DNA of 64,000 nt from Chrysemys picta bellii (lineage: Eukaryota; Chordata; Testudines; Emydidae): the NCBI RefSeq assembly GCF_011386835.1, contig NC_088796.1:84341468-84405467 (forward strand), read 5' to 3'. Both the position numbers and the translations under genes were made by a program. Below the pieces are notes generated by a model. The model had not been told where the DNA came from and ran no database searches. It worked only from the letters and a program-made list of their open reading frames with translations. The number at the start of each line of letters is the position of its first letter. The stretch's first letter is position 1. Below are positions 35,061-48,085 of this stretch, in pieces.

Positions 35061-36417
35061 ATTGTCTAATCACTGATGATTGTAGAGTGTTTCGTGCTGT
35101 TAAGGATGGTTTGGACCTCTTCCCACACGATCTCTCTAATCTCTTTGTCTATCCAAAAACCATACTGCCAGATGGAGGGACCCTGCCTTGCAATGGTTGT
35201 TCTGGTCTCTGTTCTGAGGCCGTAGGTTCGGGAACGGTTGTAAGCATATGCATGGGTAAGAGGTGCAGGGGGTCAGTCCGACATTTCAGCATGCTCTTTG
35301 CTTTTGGTATGGTCAGTGCAGATACATGCTCCCATGAGCTCTAGACACACCCCTACCTGGGTGTGGAGTCTGACTAGATGGGAGAGTAGGGGAGAAGCAG
35401 TCGTTTTCTTCAAGAACTTACGAGGCTATTTATCCTGCTTCTTATGGGGACATTTACCCATACCCTCCTCATGTCTCTGTTTAGAGAAGTCCTCAAATTT
35501 GATCAAGGATCCTGAGATAGGGAGTGCCAGTGCTGGAGGGGCACTACTTGGTAGCTCCAGTCGATGTGCTGGGAAGCTCAACATCCAGGATCAGATTGGG
35601 GCCCCATGGAGAGCTCAGTTAAATATCTGGAAAGCTAGAACTCACAAAACTGTCTAGTTCATGGGGGAAAGAATGGCAGTTCTCACACTTAGAAGGAATG
35701 TGTAATTCCTTGAGATAGTACAGGCAGCTCTTGTGAGGATCACTAACGAGGAAGACCCGGAAGGCAGGCAATTCATACCACCCCTTACACACTTGGTTTA
35801 GAGCATGAGGTGGTGTAGAGCGCAGGCATGGACTGCTACTGAAAAATCTTCCTGTCTGAGGTGAGTGGAGCACATGCTCACCCAAAGTGAGTATCAACAG
35901 GGACCTGCACTCAGAACAAAGAGTGCTTGGCAGAGATCCAAGACATGACGGATAGTAGTGAGATCTGGAAAAACTGTTCACAGAATGCTTCCATCATTCT
36001 ATAAGGTTGCTGAAGTACAAAATGTACTATTCCATCAGATATAATTAGAACTATACATTCACTGGGACCTGCAATTCCTCTAAATTTCTCTCAACTCCAG
36101 CCTTGCATTCTCCATGAAGAAATTCTTGGTGGGCAATTCAACAGTATTTTCTTTATGTTCAGATTTCATTTCTGTCACAATTATATGCAGTCTTTAGCAG
36201 TATTTTCTAGAAAGGCTTTGAGTGGCCACCCTGGCATCACAGGTTACTATAACACATACATTACTGAAACCTTTTCCCAATTAAATACAGCAGAAACATG
36301 AAGTTCAGTATTTTGTTTTTATAAGCAACTTTTGTTAAGTACATTTTCAAAACATGTGTGTTTAAGAGATATAACAGGTCTCTGCTAATTTCTCTTGTTA
36401 ACTTTTCTTACTAAATA

Positions 36418-36617
36418 CACCTCTACCTCGATATAACGCTGTCCTCGGAAGCCAAAAAAATCTTACCACATTATAGGTGAAACTGCGTTATATCAAACTT
36501 GCTTTGATCCACCGGAGTGAGCAGCCTCGCCCCCCCCCCCCCTTACCGGAGCACTGCTTTACCACCTTATATCTGAATTCGTGTTATATCAGGTCCCGTT
36601 ATATCGGGGTAGAGGTG
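36418..36617. mobile_element. Tc1/mariner-type MITE (CACCTCTACCTCGATATAACG family)
   Basis: 200 bp with inverted ends CACCTCTACCTCGATATAAC and GTTATATCGGGGTAGAGGTG, flanked by TA at 36416-36417 and 36618-36619. The TA duplication places it in Tc1/mariner, and the ends resemble pogo/Tigger. A C-run lies in the middle. A second copy in the other orientation is at 53933-54129. Confidence 0.85.
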
Positions 36618-39123
36618 TATATCCACTACAATGTCAGCAATATTTCATTAGGAAGGAATCAGTGATGTGAAATTTGTTCCTGCACAATGAAAATAATCTG
36701 ATTTTTTGTGCAATAAGTTTACTTCAACATAGAGTCCCACGCTAAGACATCTTTTGATTAACTGTTTGGTGAATAAGCCTAATTCTTTCTGAATGCTAAC
36801 TGAAAAAAATCTATTAGGACAAGTGTTCAAAGAGACACTACCAAGTTTAGATAATTTTAAACAAGTTTTTGAACGTTACCAATACCTTAGAATTAAATTT
36901 GAATTTTTAAAAATATCTATCCCCCCCACATCATTTATACTTTACATTTCACTCATTTTAGACTTAGTAAACCACTCTATTTCAATTTTGTTTATAGTCA
37001 GTTTCACTTTCTGGTTATAATGCATATAATGCTTCAATATTGGGACTGCAAATAATTCAGGGGGATATTTAAATAAAAACCACTCGTCGTTTTCAGTGAA
37101 ATAAAGTTCCACAATCACTTTAACTTAAATTTTGGGCCTGAACTACCTTTAAAATAACTAACAAGCTTCTACCTCATAGCTACTTTTAAACACACCACTG
37201 CCTAAAGAAAGCATCATGAATGCAAACTTATAAAGTAAAAGCGAACCAGTATCTCTTCCAAAAGATACTGAATTTAAGAATAACTATTTCCAAAGTGTTT
37301 TACAGTTGAAGAGACGCCAAATAGTTTTTTTATTGTACTGAGATTTACAATTGCAAATTAAGATCATACATGAGGAAAATATTAAAGTCAATGAACAGCT
37401 GTAATAACTTAATTCTAGTTTAGCGCTACTTTTTAAAAAAAATGAATGGTTTTACAGCACAATTAAAGTTGTTTGGGTGCCCTAAATGTGCCTTTCCAAC
37501 CTTAACATATTTGGATTTTTTAAACTTAATCTTAACTCTCTATTTCCTGGTCTTATGCTGCTTGTTTCTGGGATAATTACAAAATCCTTGTAATATATTT
37601 TACCCTAAGTTAGTGATATGTATTTTTAACCTTAACTTCATTTTAGCAGTTTGTCTCAGAATAGAGCCCAGAAATCTTAGTTTCTCCAACATGCTGCTAT
37701 CCATCAGATAATCATGTAACTTACTGGCAAAGTGTATCATGACCATCTACCAACCAGAAGAAACAGAGCATTACAGATGAAAAACCAGCTGTCTTTAGTA
37801 GAAGCATGCCATCCTGTTGAAACAGTAGCCTTCTTTATTCAGGGCATGGATAGCTTCAATCCCATTGGAAACCTTCAGTCTCATTGTAAATTATGGAAAA
37901 CTATGGCCATTGTGAGTGAAGACATTCCCTCCCTCCACCTTCTCCATTATATTCACAATCATTAATACTGTAAATGTACTTACTTGGAACCTAGCTTGAA
38001 ATGAGTTATCTATTTCGAAGGTGCAAAAGGTAATAAAAATGAGCCATTTATTATCAAAAGCAATCTGAAAAAAATGAGATTTCTTAAAGGTTCAATTTTA
38101 AACTAAATTTTAACTCTAAGTACGCAATTTAGTTGAAAACCCCTGCAAGTTAAATCTTTATCCACTGGTTATCTGCTACAAATCTGTGGATGATGCTCTG
38201 TATTCTTTGTATATAATAAAGATGTTTACTCTTTCTTCAGCTCAAAACAAGTCCAACTTTACCAAAGGCGCTACCATCCCCCATTAGTATTGCAGAGAAT
38301 AGGTTGTCCTCTTATTTAGAGATCTTCCTTGAAATATGACAGAGCCGGTACTTTGAGTTACCAAAGTGAAAGGTGAGAAGCACCACTATGATTGCACTAC
38401 TGCTACTGCTATTCTTGCATTTCCTGTTTCCAGTTGTACTATAATGATGCAGAGGAACCTGTTGCAAGACACAATAATGGTGTAAATACCTGTGCCCTGT
38501 GGCAAAAAGTTCTGTGCAACACTAGTTGAGTTACAGGCATTCCAGAGGCTTACAACACTGGTTGCAATGCCTAATGCTGTAATGTAGTAAGCTGTCAGGC
38601 AGCCAAGTCCCAAACAATTAAGGGCTTTGTAGAGGGCACTATATTAGTACAACCTGGTAGGTGACAAAAGGATAACTGGGGTGGTTTGCCCTGGAGTGGA
38701 AAGATCAAGTCCTAGCTAAGCACAGATAAAGTGCACTTTTGGCTACTGCTGCTACTTGATCACCTCACCATACCCTAATAAGACCTAATAAGATTCCTAG
38801 ATTTTGCAGCTTGCTAAAAAAAGTCAGAAAGAGGCCCCCCAGTCTAGGGATTTGTCCACATAAACCTTGCTAATCCTTTCTTGATGTTTTCCCAGCCAAT
38901 CATCTCCATCTCGTGAGGCTTAAGCAGCCATTAACTGACATCATCCAGTCCCTAGTCTTAGTTAGGCACCAGGAAAGTAAAAGGGGAAGTTAGAGATGTG
39001 GTATTTACATGTGTTCCATTTTGAGTGCATATGCCTGATGTGCTGGAGAACAGAATGCTTTAGTCAGCAGTGACTGCTGATTGCACCTGCTCCCTTGATT
39101 ACTTTAAGCCCTTCCCCCTTAAG

Positions 39124-39246
39124 CAGGGTTGTCAATGTTGGTTGGACATATTCCTGGAGATTTCATCACATGACATAATCTTTAATTACAGATTAATCTT
39201 TAATTCCTGGAGACTCTAGAGCAATCCTGGAGGGTTGGCAACCCTA
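39124..39246. mobile_element. hAT-like MITE (CAGGGTTGTCAA...TTGGCAACCCTA)
   Basis: A 123-bp element with inverted ends and an internal CTTTAATTACAGATTAATCTTTAATT segment. Flanking 8-mers CCCTTAAG and TCCTCAAT are weak candidates for a decayed duplication. It abuts the 3' end of DIRS relic C. Confidence 0.65.
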
Positions 39247-39479
39247 TCCTCAATGCTATACGGGTTGGTGGAGTGACCAACCGAGTCTCAGTTCCTGCAT
39301 CACGATCAAGAGTGGACTATTAGACTTGTTAGTATCATGGAAAGTAGGGTGGGCTGTGAACACATGGAAATACCACTGTGAGTTTCCTTAGACTGCAATG
39401 CAGCCTTTCCAAACTGGGCATCTGAATTAAGAAGTAATGGCTAGTGAAAGTATTACTCCAAGCAGCAGCCCTACAGAAA

Positions 39480-40900
39480 ATCAGCTACGGGTATTTCCTT
39501 GAGATGCTGCAGAAGTTACCTGAGGTCTGCTAGAATATAACCTAATATGACCTGGAAGTCCTAAATTGGCCACCTCATAACATACCTTTATGAAGTGTGG
39601 CACCCATTTAGATATTCTCTGAGTTGAGGCTGCTTGACCCTTGGATTTCTCAGCAATAAATATAAATAGCATAGGGGGCTGCCTGAATGGTTTGTTCTAG
39701 TCAAATAAAATGACTTAAATATTAAGTCTTTATATGTCACAAGACTTTTATATGTTAACCAGATTCTCTTTTATGCTGGGTAACTATAAATGTAGTGCCC
39801 TCTACCTATTAAAATGTCTCTGACCTTCAGTTGAACCTTAGATGATAAAGGAAATATATATTCAATAATGGAATGTGTAATTTTACCCTTATCTTGCTAA
39901 CATAGCCCATATGTCAAGGAAGGAACCCTTGGAAACTAATAAGGATTTCTATTATTATAGAAGTGTGTTATAATAAACCAGCCTGATTAATTGATATGGG
40001 GTTCTTATAATCCAATTATGTTCTGTGAGAAGAGTTATTTGTTATCACTGATGTTTTCTGTGATTTATCAAATGACCCAGTGGAAAGAGGTTTTCAACTC
40101 ATTAGGCTTGTTTCAACAGGTATTCTTAATAATAATTGGAATAGAAATCCCTTTAGTTTATCAATCATGTAAGTAATTAGGTAAATTTGGGGGAAACTAA
40201 AGTATTATAAAGGAAAGTTTTGGGTGTTAGTTTGGGAGTGAATAAACTGCCATCATTCTGCCAGTTACAAAAGGGAAACAAGCTGCTCTGTCTTCACCAT
40301 TTGCAGGAGGTGGTAAAGCATACTTTCTTTTTTGTATTCTGTATACTGCTGTATTCATCTTTGACTAATGACCTCTGATTAAATAATTCCAATTGAGCTG
40401 GTTATTTGACATCTCAAATCATTAATAAAAATTCAAATATGCAAAGCTCAGAGGACATCAAGAGTATGTAATGCAGCCTCACAATTGAATTAATGAGGCT
40501 TTGGAAAAAACAGGTTAGTGAATGGACGGATTTAAATTAAAATCAGAGATAAATTTCTTCCTAAAGTAAGGGCATGGCCAGAGTGTAACTTTCAACGTGA
40601 AAAATGCAATGATTGCTTGCAATTCTCAGACCCTGGGTGCGGACAGAATTGCAATGAGGAATGTAGTCTTCATAGACAAATGAAGTAAAGAGCATTAGTC
40701 TAATGGCTACAATGGAGGTTCCATCAGGCTGGTAAGCCTCACATTATGATTCCAAGATGGAGGGGGTTGTCTTATTGAAGGAAAAACTCTAAAAAGTCCT
40801 TTTACAACCTTTAACAGGTATGAGAAAAAAATTGGATAGTCCTGAATTGGGAGAGGATGTGCTGAGATAGCCGCCAAACAAACAAATAATGAGCTTAGCA
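39480..40900 (-). pseudogene. DIRS tyrosine recombinase relic (copy C)
   Basis: SKGQAASTQRISKWVPHFIK, CYEVANLGLPG and SSRPQVTSAASQG are in the order seen in relic A. The HxxR region is decayed to LYSSR. N-terminal parts between 40.0 and 40.9 kb are too diverged to read reliably. Confidence 0.6.
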
Positions 40901-41093
40901 ACAAACCAGAGGTTTATAAGGATAATAGATATTGAAGGATGAGAGATTGATGTCTTTTACGGAGAAACATTATGCTGATAAGCCTAGGATGAAAAATGCT
41001 TCAAGTTTGGAGTATAATTTGTCCTTGGGGATTGCTTTCTGCCCTGAATCCATATGTTGTCTATATCACCAGAACAAGTCTTCTCCAAGTCTG

Positions 41094-43200
41094 TTAACCA
41101 GACAGTTTCCATGCCATGAGGTGTAGCGACAACATATCTGGATAAATGTTTTCCCTGTTATGAGTAATTAAGTCTAGTAGAAGTGGTAAGAGATATTGGC
41201 AATACCGAGAATTTCTGATTTCTGTGAAACAGTCTTGCATGGGCCAATCCAGAACTACTAGATGACTGAGGCCTTCTGAATTCCTTAACACATATGGGAT
41301 CAGAGGAATTGGGAGATAAGTGTATAATAGGCCTTGAGACCAAGGGATTATGAAGGTATCTCTTTGAGAACTCAGACTCTCGTCCCTTCCTGGAATAAAA
41401 TGCTTTGCATTTCTTTTTCCGTTCAGTGGCAAACAGATCTGATTGAAAATGGACATGATGTCTGAATTCTTTCTGAACCATTCATGATTCTGAGAAAAAT
41501 GTCTACTTGGATGCTCTACCAGCATGTTATGTAGGTCTGGAAGATGCACTGCAGTTAGTCTTATGTTGTGTCAGATACACCAGTTCCATAGAAGGACTGC
41601 TTCCCTGCACAAGAGCATTGGTTTGGTTCCTCACTGTTTACATAAAACATCATGGTGGTATTGTCAATTCTTACCTGTACACTCATCTTTGATATGAGGT
41701 AGAAAGGCGATGTAGGCAAGCTTTATTGCTCTTAGCTCAAGGATGTTGGTATGAAGGCACGTCTCTCTAAGACCATTAATCCTGTACTGTAAAAGTTGTT
41801 GAGATGGGTTCCCCAACCCAAGACAGAAGAATCAGCCACTACTGACTTGTGTGAAGTGCTGGGAAGAACGGAACTCCCCTGCAGAACTGATGTAGATCTT
41901 TCCGTGATCTGAGGGAGTTCACAACTCCTGAAGAGATGTGTACCCCATATCTATTTTGTGAACAGCATGGAAATGAACGATCCATAAATAGTCTTGAAGC
42001 CTATGAGAAGCCATGGGATCTAAAAGCTGGAGACGTATCCTTCTTGTAGTACATGGATTTTTATGAAGTTGATTGATCAACTCTATCACATTCTTGAATC
42101 TGGTTGTGGCATGTATTCTATGGAGGTTTGAGCACTGAGTAGAAGCCCAATGAATTCTATCTTCTGTACTAGGATTAAATGAGACTTTTTCAGATTCATT
42201 CTCAGTCCCAGTTTGGACAGCAGATGTATGGAGGTACCAAACACTGTTTATTACCTGTTCTAGAAACAATCCTCTCACCAATCATTGAGATAGGGAGTAA
42301 ACCTATGCATTTCTCTTTCTGAGATGTGCCACTACCGTAGCCAGACATTTCATGAAAGTTCTTGGGGCTGACTACTCAAAAGGCATCACTCTAATGATAA
42401 TTTGTGTTGCCCGCTACAAAAAATACAAGCATTTCCTGTGTTCTGGACGGATTAAAATGTGTTTTGTAGATCAAGAGCTGCAAACCAATCTAGAAGACCT
42501 ATGAAAGGAAGTATGGAGGGCAGAGTTACCACTAGAAATTTGAACTGGCACATGAAGAAATTCAGATCTCTCAAGGCCCACATTGGATGTCAGCCTCTGG
42601 GTTTTTGTAGGACTAGAAAAATAGCAGGAAATAGAACCCTTTTCCCAGATATTGGGGGGAATCTCCTCCATAGCTTCAAAAATCAAGTGTGACTAAGCCT
42701 CTTGTTGAAGGATATTTTCATGAGGAGGCAGCTCTGAAATGGGATGGGGAAGATGATTTGTGGGTAAGAATGACTTAGAATTAATTTTCAGTACCCATCT
42801 GTTGCTGGTGATACTGTTCCATACTTTACATTATTTCCAGATATGGTCCCAAAAAGATGCAGGGAAGGGATAAAGATCCTCCAGGATTGGTTAGCAGCTC
42901 TTGATATATACATCAAATGACTTCTTAGAGCAGCCTTAGTAGTATTTGAAGTCGATGAAGGTATCCATGCATGTATATGTTGTTGTTTCTTAGAGAAACC
43001 TATGTTCTCTGATAAAGAGGATTAAAAAAAATAGTAACAAACTGTTTCAGTTGAGTATAATATTGAGACTGCTTTTCCTTATGTTGCAAAGTATAGATGC
43101 CTAATAACCATAAAGTGGTATGAGAGTTTCAATGTATGTAATAACTCATCGGTTTTAAAGCTGACCAGATCCCTCCAAAGGTGAGGTCTTCCAGCATAGT
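41094..43200 (-). pseudogene. DIRS RT/RNase H polyprotein relic (copy C)
   Basis: RT: a relic of the catalytic motif reads PYLNDW (codons for YLNDW at 42278-42292; DIRS RTs have YLDD), after which the frame shifts. Downstream, FNPSTEDRIHW, LINQLHKNPCTT, RRIRLQLLDPMASH match the RT thumb/connection. The C-terminal block has YTYLPIPLIPYVL, VVLDWPMQDCFTEI, PLLLDLITHNREN and SLHLMAWKLSG, the tail that precedes the recombinase in DIRS elements. Catalytic Asp loss and frameshifts show it is not functional. Confidence 0.7.
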
Positions 43201-43707
43201 TTGAACCTCCTTTGGCAACCCAGAAAACTGGAGCCATGACACACACCACGTAGTAATTGGTGCTCTCTTGATACTATATAAGCAGCATAAATAGAAGCTT
43301 GTAGGGGGGCTTTTTAGTTATTAACTATGTAGATACTCAGCCACTTTAATTCAAGTAAAATGATAATCTGATAGAAAAACCTGATAATTCACTATGCAAA
43401 GTTGAAGGCTAGCTGATCATTTCCTAAAAAGTCCAATCTTCTTACTGCTTTCTCCTTTGGAGTAACTCTAAAGGACTGATATTTCAACTTCTTTTGTGCT
43501 GCAGTCACATCTAAGTGACATCCTGGAGCAGGATGTGTATAGGAATATTTAATACCTGTTGACAGGAACTGATACCTTATTTCAAATTTCTAGAGGTTGG
43601 TGGTATAGATTCCGGAGTGTGCCATAAAAGCTGGGCTAATTCTAATAGGTCTTCATTTATAAGTAAGGCAAGCCTCTCTGCTAGAGACATGAAAAGTGTC
43701 CAATAAT

Positions 43708-44311
43708 TAGGGCCCTACAAATTCACAGCCATAAAAAAAGCGTCACGGACTGTGAAATTTGGCCTCTCCCCATGAAATCTGGTCTTTTGTGTGCTTTTAC
43801 CCTATACTATACAGATTTCACAGGGAAGACCAGCTTTTCTCAAACTGGGGGTCCTGACCCAAAACAGAGTTGCAGGGGAGTCGTGGTAGTGTCACCCTTA
43901 CGTATGTGCTACCTTCATAGCTGGGTGACTGGAGAGTGGTGGCTGCTGACTGAGGGCCCAGCTCTGCAGGCAGCAGCGCAGAAGTAAGGGTGGAAATACC
44001 CCATACTATGCCATCCTTACTTCTGCGCTGCTGCTGATGGTGGCTCTGCCTTCAGAGCTGGGCTCCCAGCCAGCAGCTGCCACTCTCCAGCTACCCAGCT
44101 CTGAAGGCAGCGCTGTTGCCAGCAGCAGTGCAGATGTAAGGGTAGCAGTACCCCCCCCCCCCCCCCGCAACTCATTTTTGGGTCAGGGCCCCTACAATCA
44201 AAACACCGTGAAGTTTCAGATTTAAATAGATGAAATCATGAAATTTACAATTTGTAAAATTCTATGACTGTGAAATTGACCAAAATGGACCGTGAATTTG
44301 GTAGGGCCCTA
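43708..44311. mobile_element. Non-autonomous hAT element (604 bp) inside DIRS relic C
   Basis: Inverted ends TAGGGCCCTACAAATTCAC and GTGAATTTGGTAGGGCCCTA with a perfect 8-bp target duplication CCAATAAT (43700-43707, 44312-44319). The GC-rich middle includes inverted GCAGCAGCGCAGAAGTAAGG / CCTTACTTCTGCGCTGCTGC (about 43973-44034) and a C-run at 44151-44166. The C-terminal part of the open frame read across it belongs to the element, not to gag. Confidence 0.9.
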
Positions 44312-45200
44312 CCAATAATGTGTTCTTTTTCTTGAATAGTATGAGCTCCAAATCTCTCCAAAGCTTCTGCCATTCTGCAGACCAATTCTTGAAATGACTT
44401 ATAATCATCTAATGAAGATGCCTGAGGAGGAGTCAGCCTCATTCTGTGAAGAAGATGGAATATGCTCTGGGAATGTTTCAGACACTTGTTGCTGAAATAT
44501 ATGTTCATGCAGAAACTGATAAAGAAAAAAGAGTCTGGTTCAACAATACTTAGATTGCTGTGATTGCTTTTGCATGATAGGCAGATCTGGAGGTGAAGGA
44601 GTTTTAACCCTGGAAACTGAAGCTGGGGAATATTTTGATTTAGGATAAGGCCACGGGGCCAGTGAGGCCAAGCAGTCTGTCCATATGGATAAAATGAGAG
44701 TGGCGAGGATGGAGGAGTACCAACTAGGGTCTTTGAACTAACATGCCTATATTTTCCCATGTCTGACCTGACTCGCAAACATATATGGGTCATAGAAAGG
44801 TACCACCTAAAAGGTAAGAGAGTGAAACATCCCCACTATCAGAAGACGAATACCCATCCTCCTGTGAGGTGGGAGGCTGCTCCTGAGGTGCTCAAAGAAT
44901 TACTCATTGAATGGGCTTACCAAAACTACCACTCTTAGAAAGGATACCAACTGACAAAAACATCTAATACGACTGCATGGAAACAGCCAAAACACTGTGT
45001 ACTTTGTACATTCTGTTTGCATATAAAATATACTAGAGTCATGCCCAAGCTTCTACTAATTTCTATTTATGTGATCCATTCCTCTATCTGTTTGAACATT
45101 GGATGGAACACTGAGGAACACATTTGATGACCGGCAACCTTGGATTGTCACATACTATTTTGTAGAAGAGTGTACACTGAAAAAGAACAAACAGGCACTT
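44312..45200 (-). pseudogene. DIRS gag relic (copy C)
   Basis: The minus-strand frame ends in RMRLTPPQASSLDDYKSFQE LVCRMAEALERFG before the hAT junction. A PP...DDF/YKxFQELxxRMA pattern is characteristic of vertebrate DIRS gag. Upstream sequence is Ser/Pro-rich and frame-broken. Confidence 0.55.
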
Positions 45201-46046
45201 AGAAAAAATGTTTAAGAGTCATACAATGCACCTGCACTCAGTTTTTGTCTTCAAAGTGTCCCATCAGAAAACTAGCCAGACCCAACCTATTTAGCTGTTA
45301 AAAACAATGAGATCAAACATGTCCAGACTATCATACCTTCTCCTCCCTCAGACTAGCTCTTTCCATCATCTACTTCCTCTTAAAATCACAAGGTGAACAA
45401 CAAATTAATCCCCTTTTTTTGGGAGCGATGACAGTGTGGAGGGTGACGAGATACCCCTAACAAAAAATAAAGCATTCTTATAAAGTGTTGCAGTATTTCC
45501 AATCACCACATTTGAAAAAATAAGTATGGGAAACCTCCATGACAAAAGTGTATTTGAAATGAAATTACTGGAACACAAGTAGTAATAAGAAATCTCTTAT
45601 ATGTCTGACGTTATTTTCCAGATGTAGTCGTCAGTAAAAATACTTGATGAGAATAGCTTTATACTGACCTAGTCACAACACACCATTTAAGCAATGAAGT
45701 TACTATAGTCTTTCCTTGCCACTTCTTCTCCCTAAAGTCTTCAAGCAAGCTAGAGCATTTTATTCACATGCTCGTTTCTCAAGTGATGGTGCTATTCAAA
45801 CATCAGTAAATTTAAAAAGCAAGCATGTGAGCAAAAGCAGTGTAGAAAATAAGTGTATATCTGCCAGTGGATATATATTACCTGAACACAATCCCACACA
45901 GTTCCTAGAACAAAAAGTAAAGGCTGGAACAGCAGTAATAAGAACAGAAACACATGCTTCTAACAAGGTAATTCTGGGTAACAAACCCTACACTGGGAAG
46001 TACAAACAGTTGAAATTTATAAAAATAAGTTTTAGAAATATCTTAC

Positions 46047-46095
46047 TTGTGAGAAGTTCTCTTCTTCATCATGCTGGCAGACACTCCTGCATGCC
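46047..46095 (-). CDS. SPIN1: SPIN1 small 5' coding exon (49 bp)
   Basis: This short exon encodes HAGVSASMMKKRTSH, with split codons at both ends. It matches the N-terminal basic tail of spindlin 1 just before KKHR. The acceptor CTCTGTTACAG and the donor CACAA|GTAAGA flank it on the minus strand. The phase agrees with the next exon: AA plus A gives Lys. The expected preceding exon (MKTPFGKTPG...) was searched for by eye on the minus strand up to base 64000 and not seen, so the initiator Met probably lies beyond the window. The two adjacent in-frame ATG codons here could serve as an internal start, but nothing in the sequence requires that. Confidence 0.93.
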
Positions 46096-46379
46096 CTGTA
46101 ACAGAGAAAGCAGCACATAAATGACTGAGAAATGAACAGATTATGTTCATGCAGAGTGCTAAGAAAGGCGGCTGTTTTGAATGCCAAGATATAGATGAAG
46201 TGCTGCAATTCTATGGGAGTTAAATAGCTAACAATAAAAAACAAGAATGTAAGTATCCTTAGTTAAAATCCTAGAATTAATACACTTCTGGAGCTAAACT
46301 TGTATGAAATACACTTTAAGTTCTACTCAGATGTCAGATTAAAACAGATAGTGGTTGTGGTCAAGACCTGTATGTTCAA

Positions 46380-47830
46380 ATTCCAAACACAACAATGGTG
46401 GGGAGAGTCCCACACCGGAACCATTCTTTTAAGTGACAAATCTGAGGAACTGTCCCAGAATAAGGTGTCAAGAGAGATAGTTTTGGAACAAACTGATAAA
46501 TTTAACAGTAATAAGCCACTAGGACTAGATGGTATTCACCTAAGTGTTCTGAAGGAACTCAAATATGAAATTGCAGAACTACTAGCCATGGTATGTAACC
46601 TATCACTTAAATCAGCTTCTGTACCAGACGACTGGAAGATAGCTAATGTGACACCAGAGGTGATCTTAGCAATTGCAGGCCAGTAAGCCTACCTTCAGTA
46701 CCAGGCAAGTTGGTTGAAACTATAGTACAGGACAGAATTATCAGACACCTAGATGAACACGATTAGATGGGGAAGAGTCAAACACAGCTTTTGTAAAGAG
46801 AAATCATGCCTCACTAATCTATTAGAATTCTTTGAGTGGGTCACCAAACATGTGGACAAGGGTGATCCAGTGGATATAGTGTACTTGGATTATCAGAAAG
46901 CCTCTGACAAGTACACTAAGCAGCCATGGGACGACAGGGAAGGTCCTCTAATAGATCAGTAACTGGTTAAAAAGACAGAAAATAAAGTAGGAATAAATGG
47001 CCAGTTTTCAGAGAGGTAAATAGTAGAGTCCACCAGGGATCTGTACTGGGACCAATGCTGTTCAACGTCTTCAAAAATGATCTGAAAAAAGGGGTAAACA
47101 GTGAGGTGGCAAAGTTTGCAGATACAAAATTACTCAAGATTGCAGTCTGCTTTGGGCTTAGCTAAGAGTTACAAAGGGATTTCATGAAACTAGGTGACTG
47201 GACAACAAAACGGCAGATGAAATTCAGTGTTGATAAATGCAGAATACTACACATTGGAAAACAATTGCCACTATACATACAAAATGATGGGGTCTAAATT
47301 AGCTATTACCACTCAAGAAAGATCTTGGAATCATTCTGGATAGTTCTCTGAAACATCCACTCAGTGTGCAGCAGCAGTCAAAAAAGCTAACAATGTAAAG
47401 AACCATAAGGAAATGGATAGAAATAAGAGATTACATAATGCCACTATATGCCCACACCTTGAATGCCGCATGAAGTCCTGGTCATCCCATCTCAAAAAAG
47501 ATACATTAGAAATGGAAAAGCTATAGAAAAGGGCAACAAAAATGATTAAGGGTATGTAACAACTTCTATATGAGGAGAAATTTAAAAGACCTTGGGACTA
47601 TTCAGAGTGAAAAAGAGACGACTAAGGAGATATGATAGAGCTCTATAAAATCATGAGCAGCATGGAGAAAGTGAATGAGGCAGTGTTGTTTACTCCTTAT
47701 CATAACACAAGAACCAGGAGCCACCCAATGAAATTAATAGGCTACAGGTTTAAAACAAACAAAAGGAAGTACTTCTTTATACAACACACAGTCAACCTGT
47801 GGAATTGACCCAATATATGCTACTTTATGT
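46380..47830 (+). mobile_element. CR1/L2-clade LINE ORF2 relic
   Basis: Plus-strand RT blocks run in order with frameshifts: NKPLGLDGIHLSVLKELK, SVPDDWKIANVTP, CRPVSLPSVPGKLVET, SCLTNLLEFFEWVTKHVDKG, DPVDIVYLDYQKASDK, VHQGSVLGPM, KFADTK (FADD decayed), GDWTTKRQMKFSVDKC, then the C-terminal HPLECRMKSW-type and [15 protein letters not shown] blocks and [16 protein letters not shown]. This is the RT-to-C-terminus part of an L2/CR1-type ORF2. Many stops and the altered FADD box make it inactive. It lies antisense to SPIN1. Confidence 0.8.
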
Positions 47831-47939
47831 TCTTAACTTTAGAATATATGGTATAGAATTAATATCAGCATTATGTGTGGTGTCACAGTAGTTGTGATGG
47901 TCAACTTTCGCACAGTGTTGAACCTGACAACACCTTTAT

Positions 47940-48085
47940 AAAGTTAAGTATTGTTCTCATTTTACAGGCATAAGCAGTGAGGGTTTACTTGCCCATCACT
48001 GGTCACACAGTAAGTGGCAAAACTGGGACAATACCCTAGATTTTCAACTCTTAACCCTGTGCTTAATCCATTAAACCAAGTTGCT
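47940..48085 (+). repeat. MIR relic
   Basis: ATTGTTCTCATTTTACAGGC, TTGCCCATCACTGGTCACAC, AGTAAGTGGCAAAACTGGGA and CTTAACCCTGTGCTTAATCC follow MIR order. Confidence 0.75.

Larger units (their letters stand above)
33393..36010 (-). mobile_element. DIRS-type relic B, interrupted by a CR1
   Basis: Minus strand: gag N-terminal part (about 36.0-35.07 kb), CR1 insertion (35.06-34.50 kb), tyrosine recombinase (34.48-33.72 kb), then the 3' module with inverted arms (33640-33703 and 33393-33452). Gag has SDPHKSCLYYLKELHIPSKC followed by ENC, a Cys/His cluster typical of DIRS gag. The recombinase has SVFTHPTGVRFLKG, SITERIKGEAVPLQRLCKWT and VRAHPTGAQATS, where the HxxR box has decayed to HPTG. No RT segment was found. 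Confidence 0.65.
39247..45200 (-). mobile_element. DIRS-type relic C (gag, RT/RNase H, recombinase), most complete copy
   Basis: Minus-strand order: gag (about 45.2-44.31 kb, with TPPQASSLDDYKSFQELVC at about 44.4 kb), a hAT insertion (44311-43708), RT/RNase H (about 43.2-41.1 kb), tyrosine recombinase (about 40.9-39.48 kb) and 3' non-coding DNA. The order gag, RT/RNase H, recombinase is that of DIRS elements. It has numerous stops and frameshifts. The 5' end is not defined. Confidence 0.7.

Noticed and set aside
45716..46120. 134-codon plus-strand frame
   Set aside because: It crosses the SPIN1 49-bp exon antisense; no motif or coding bias.
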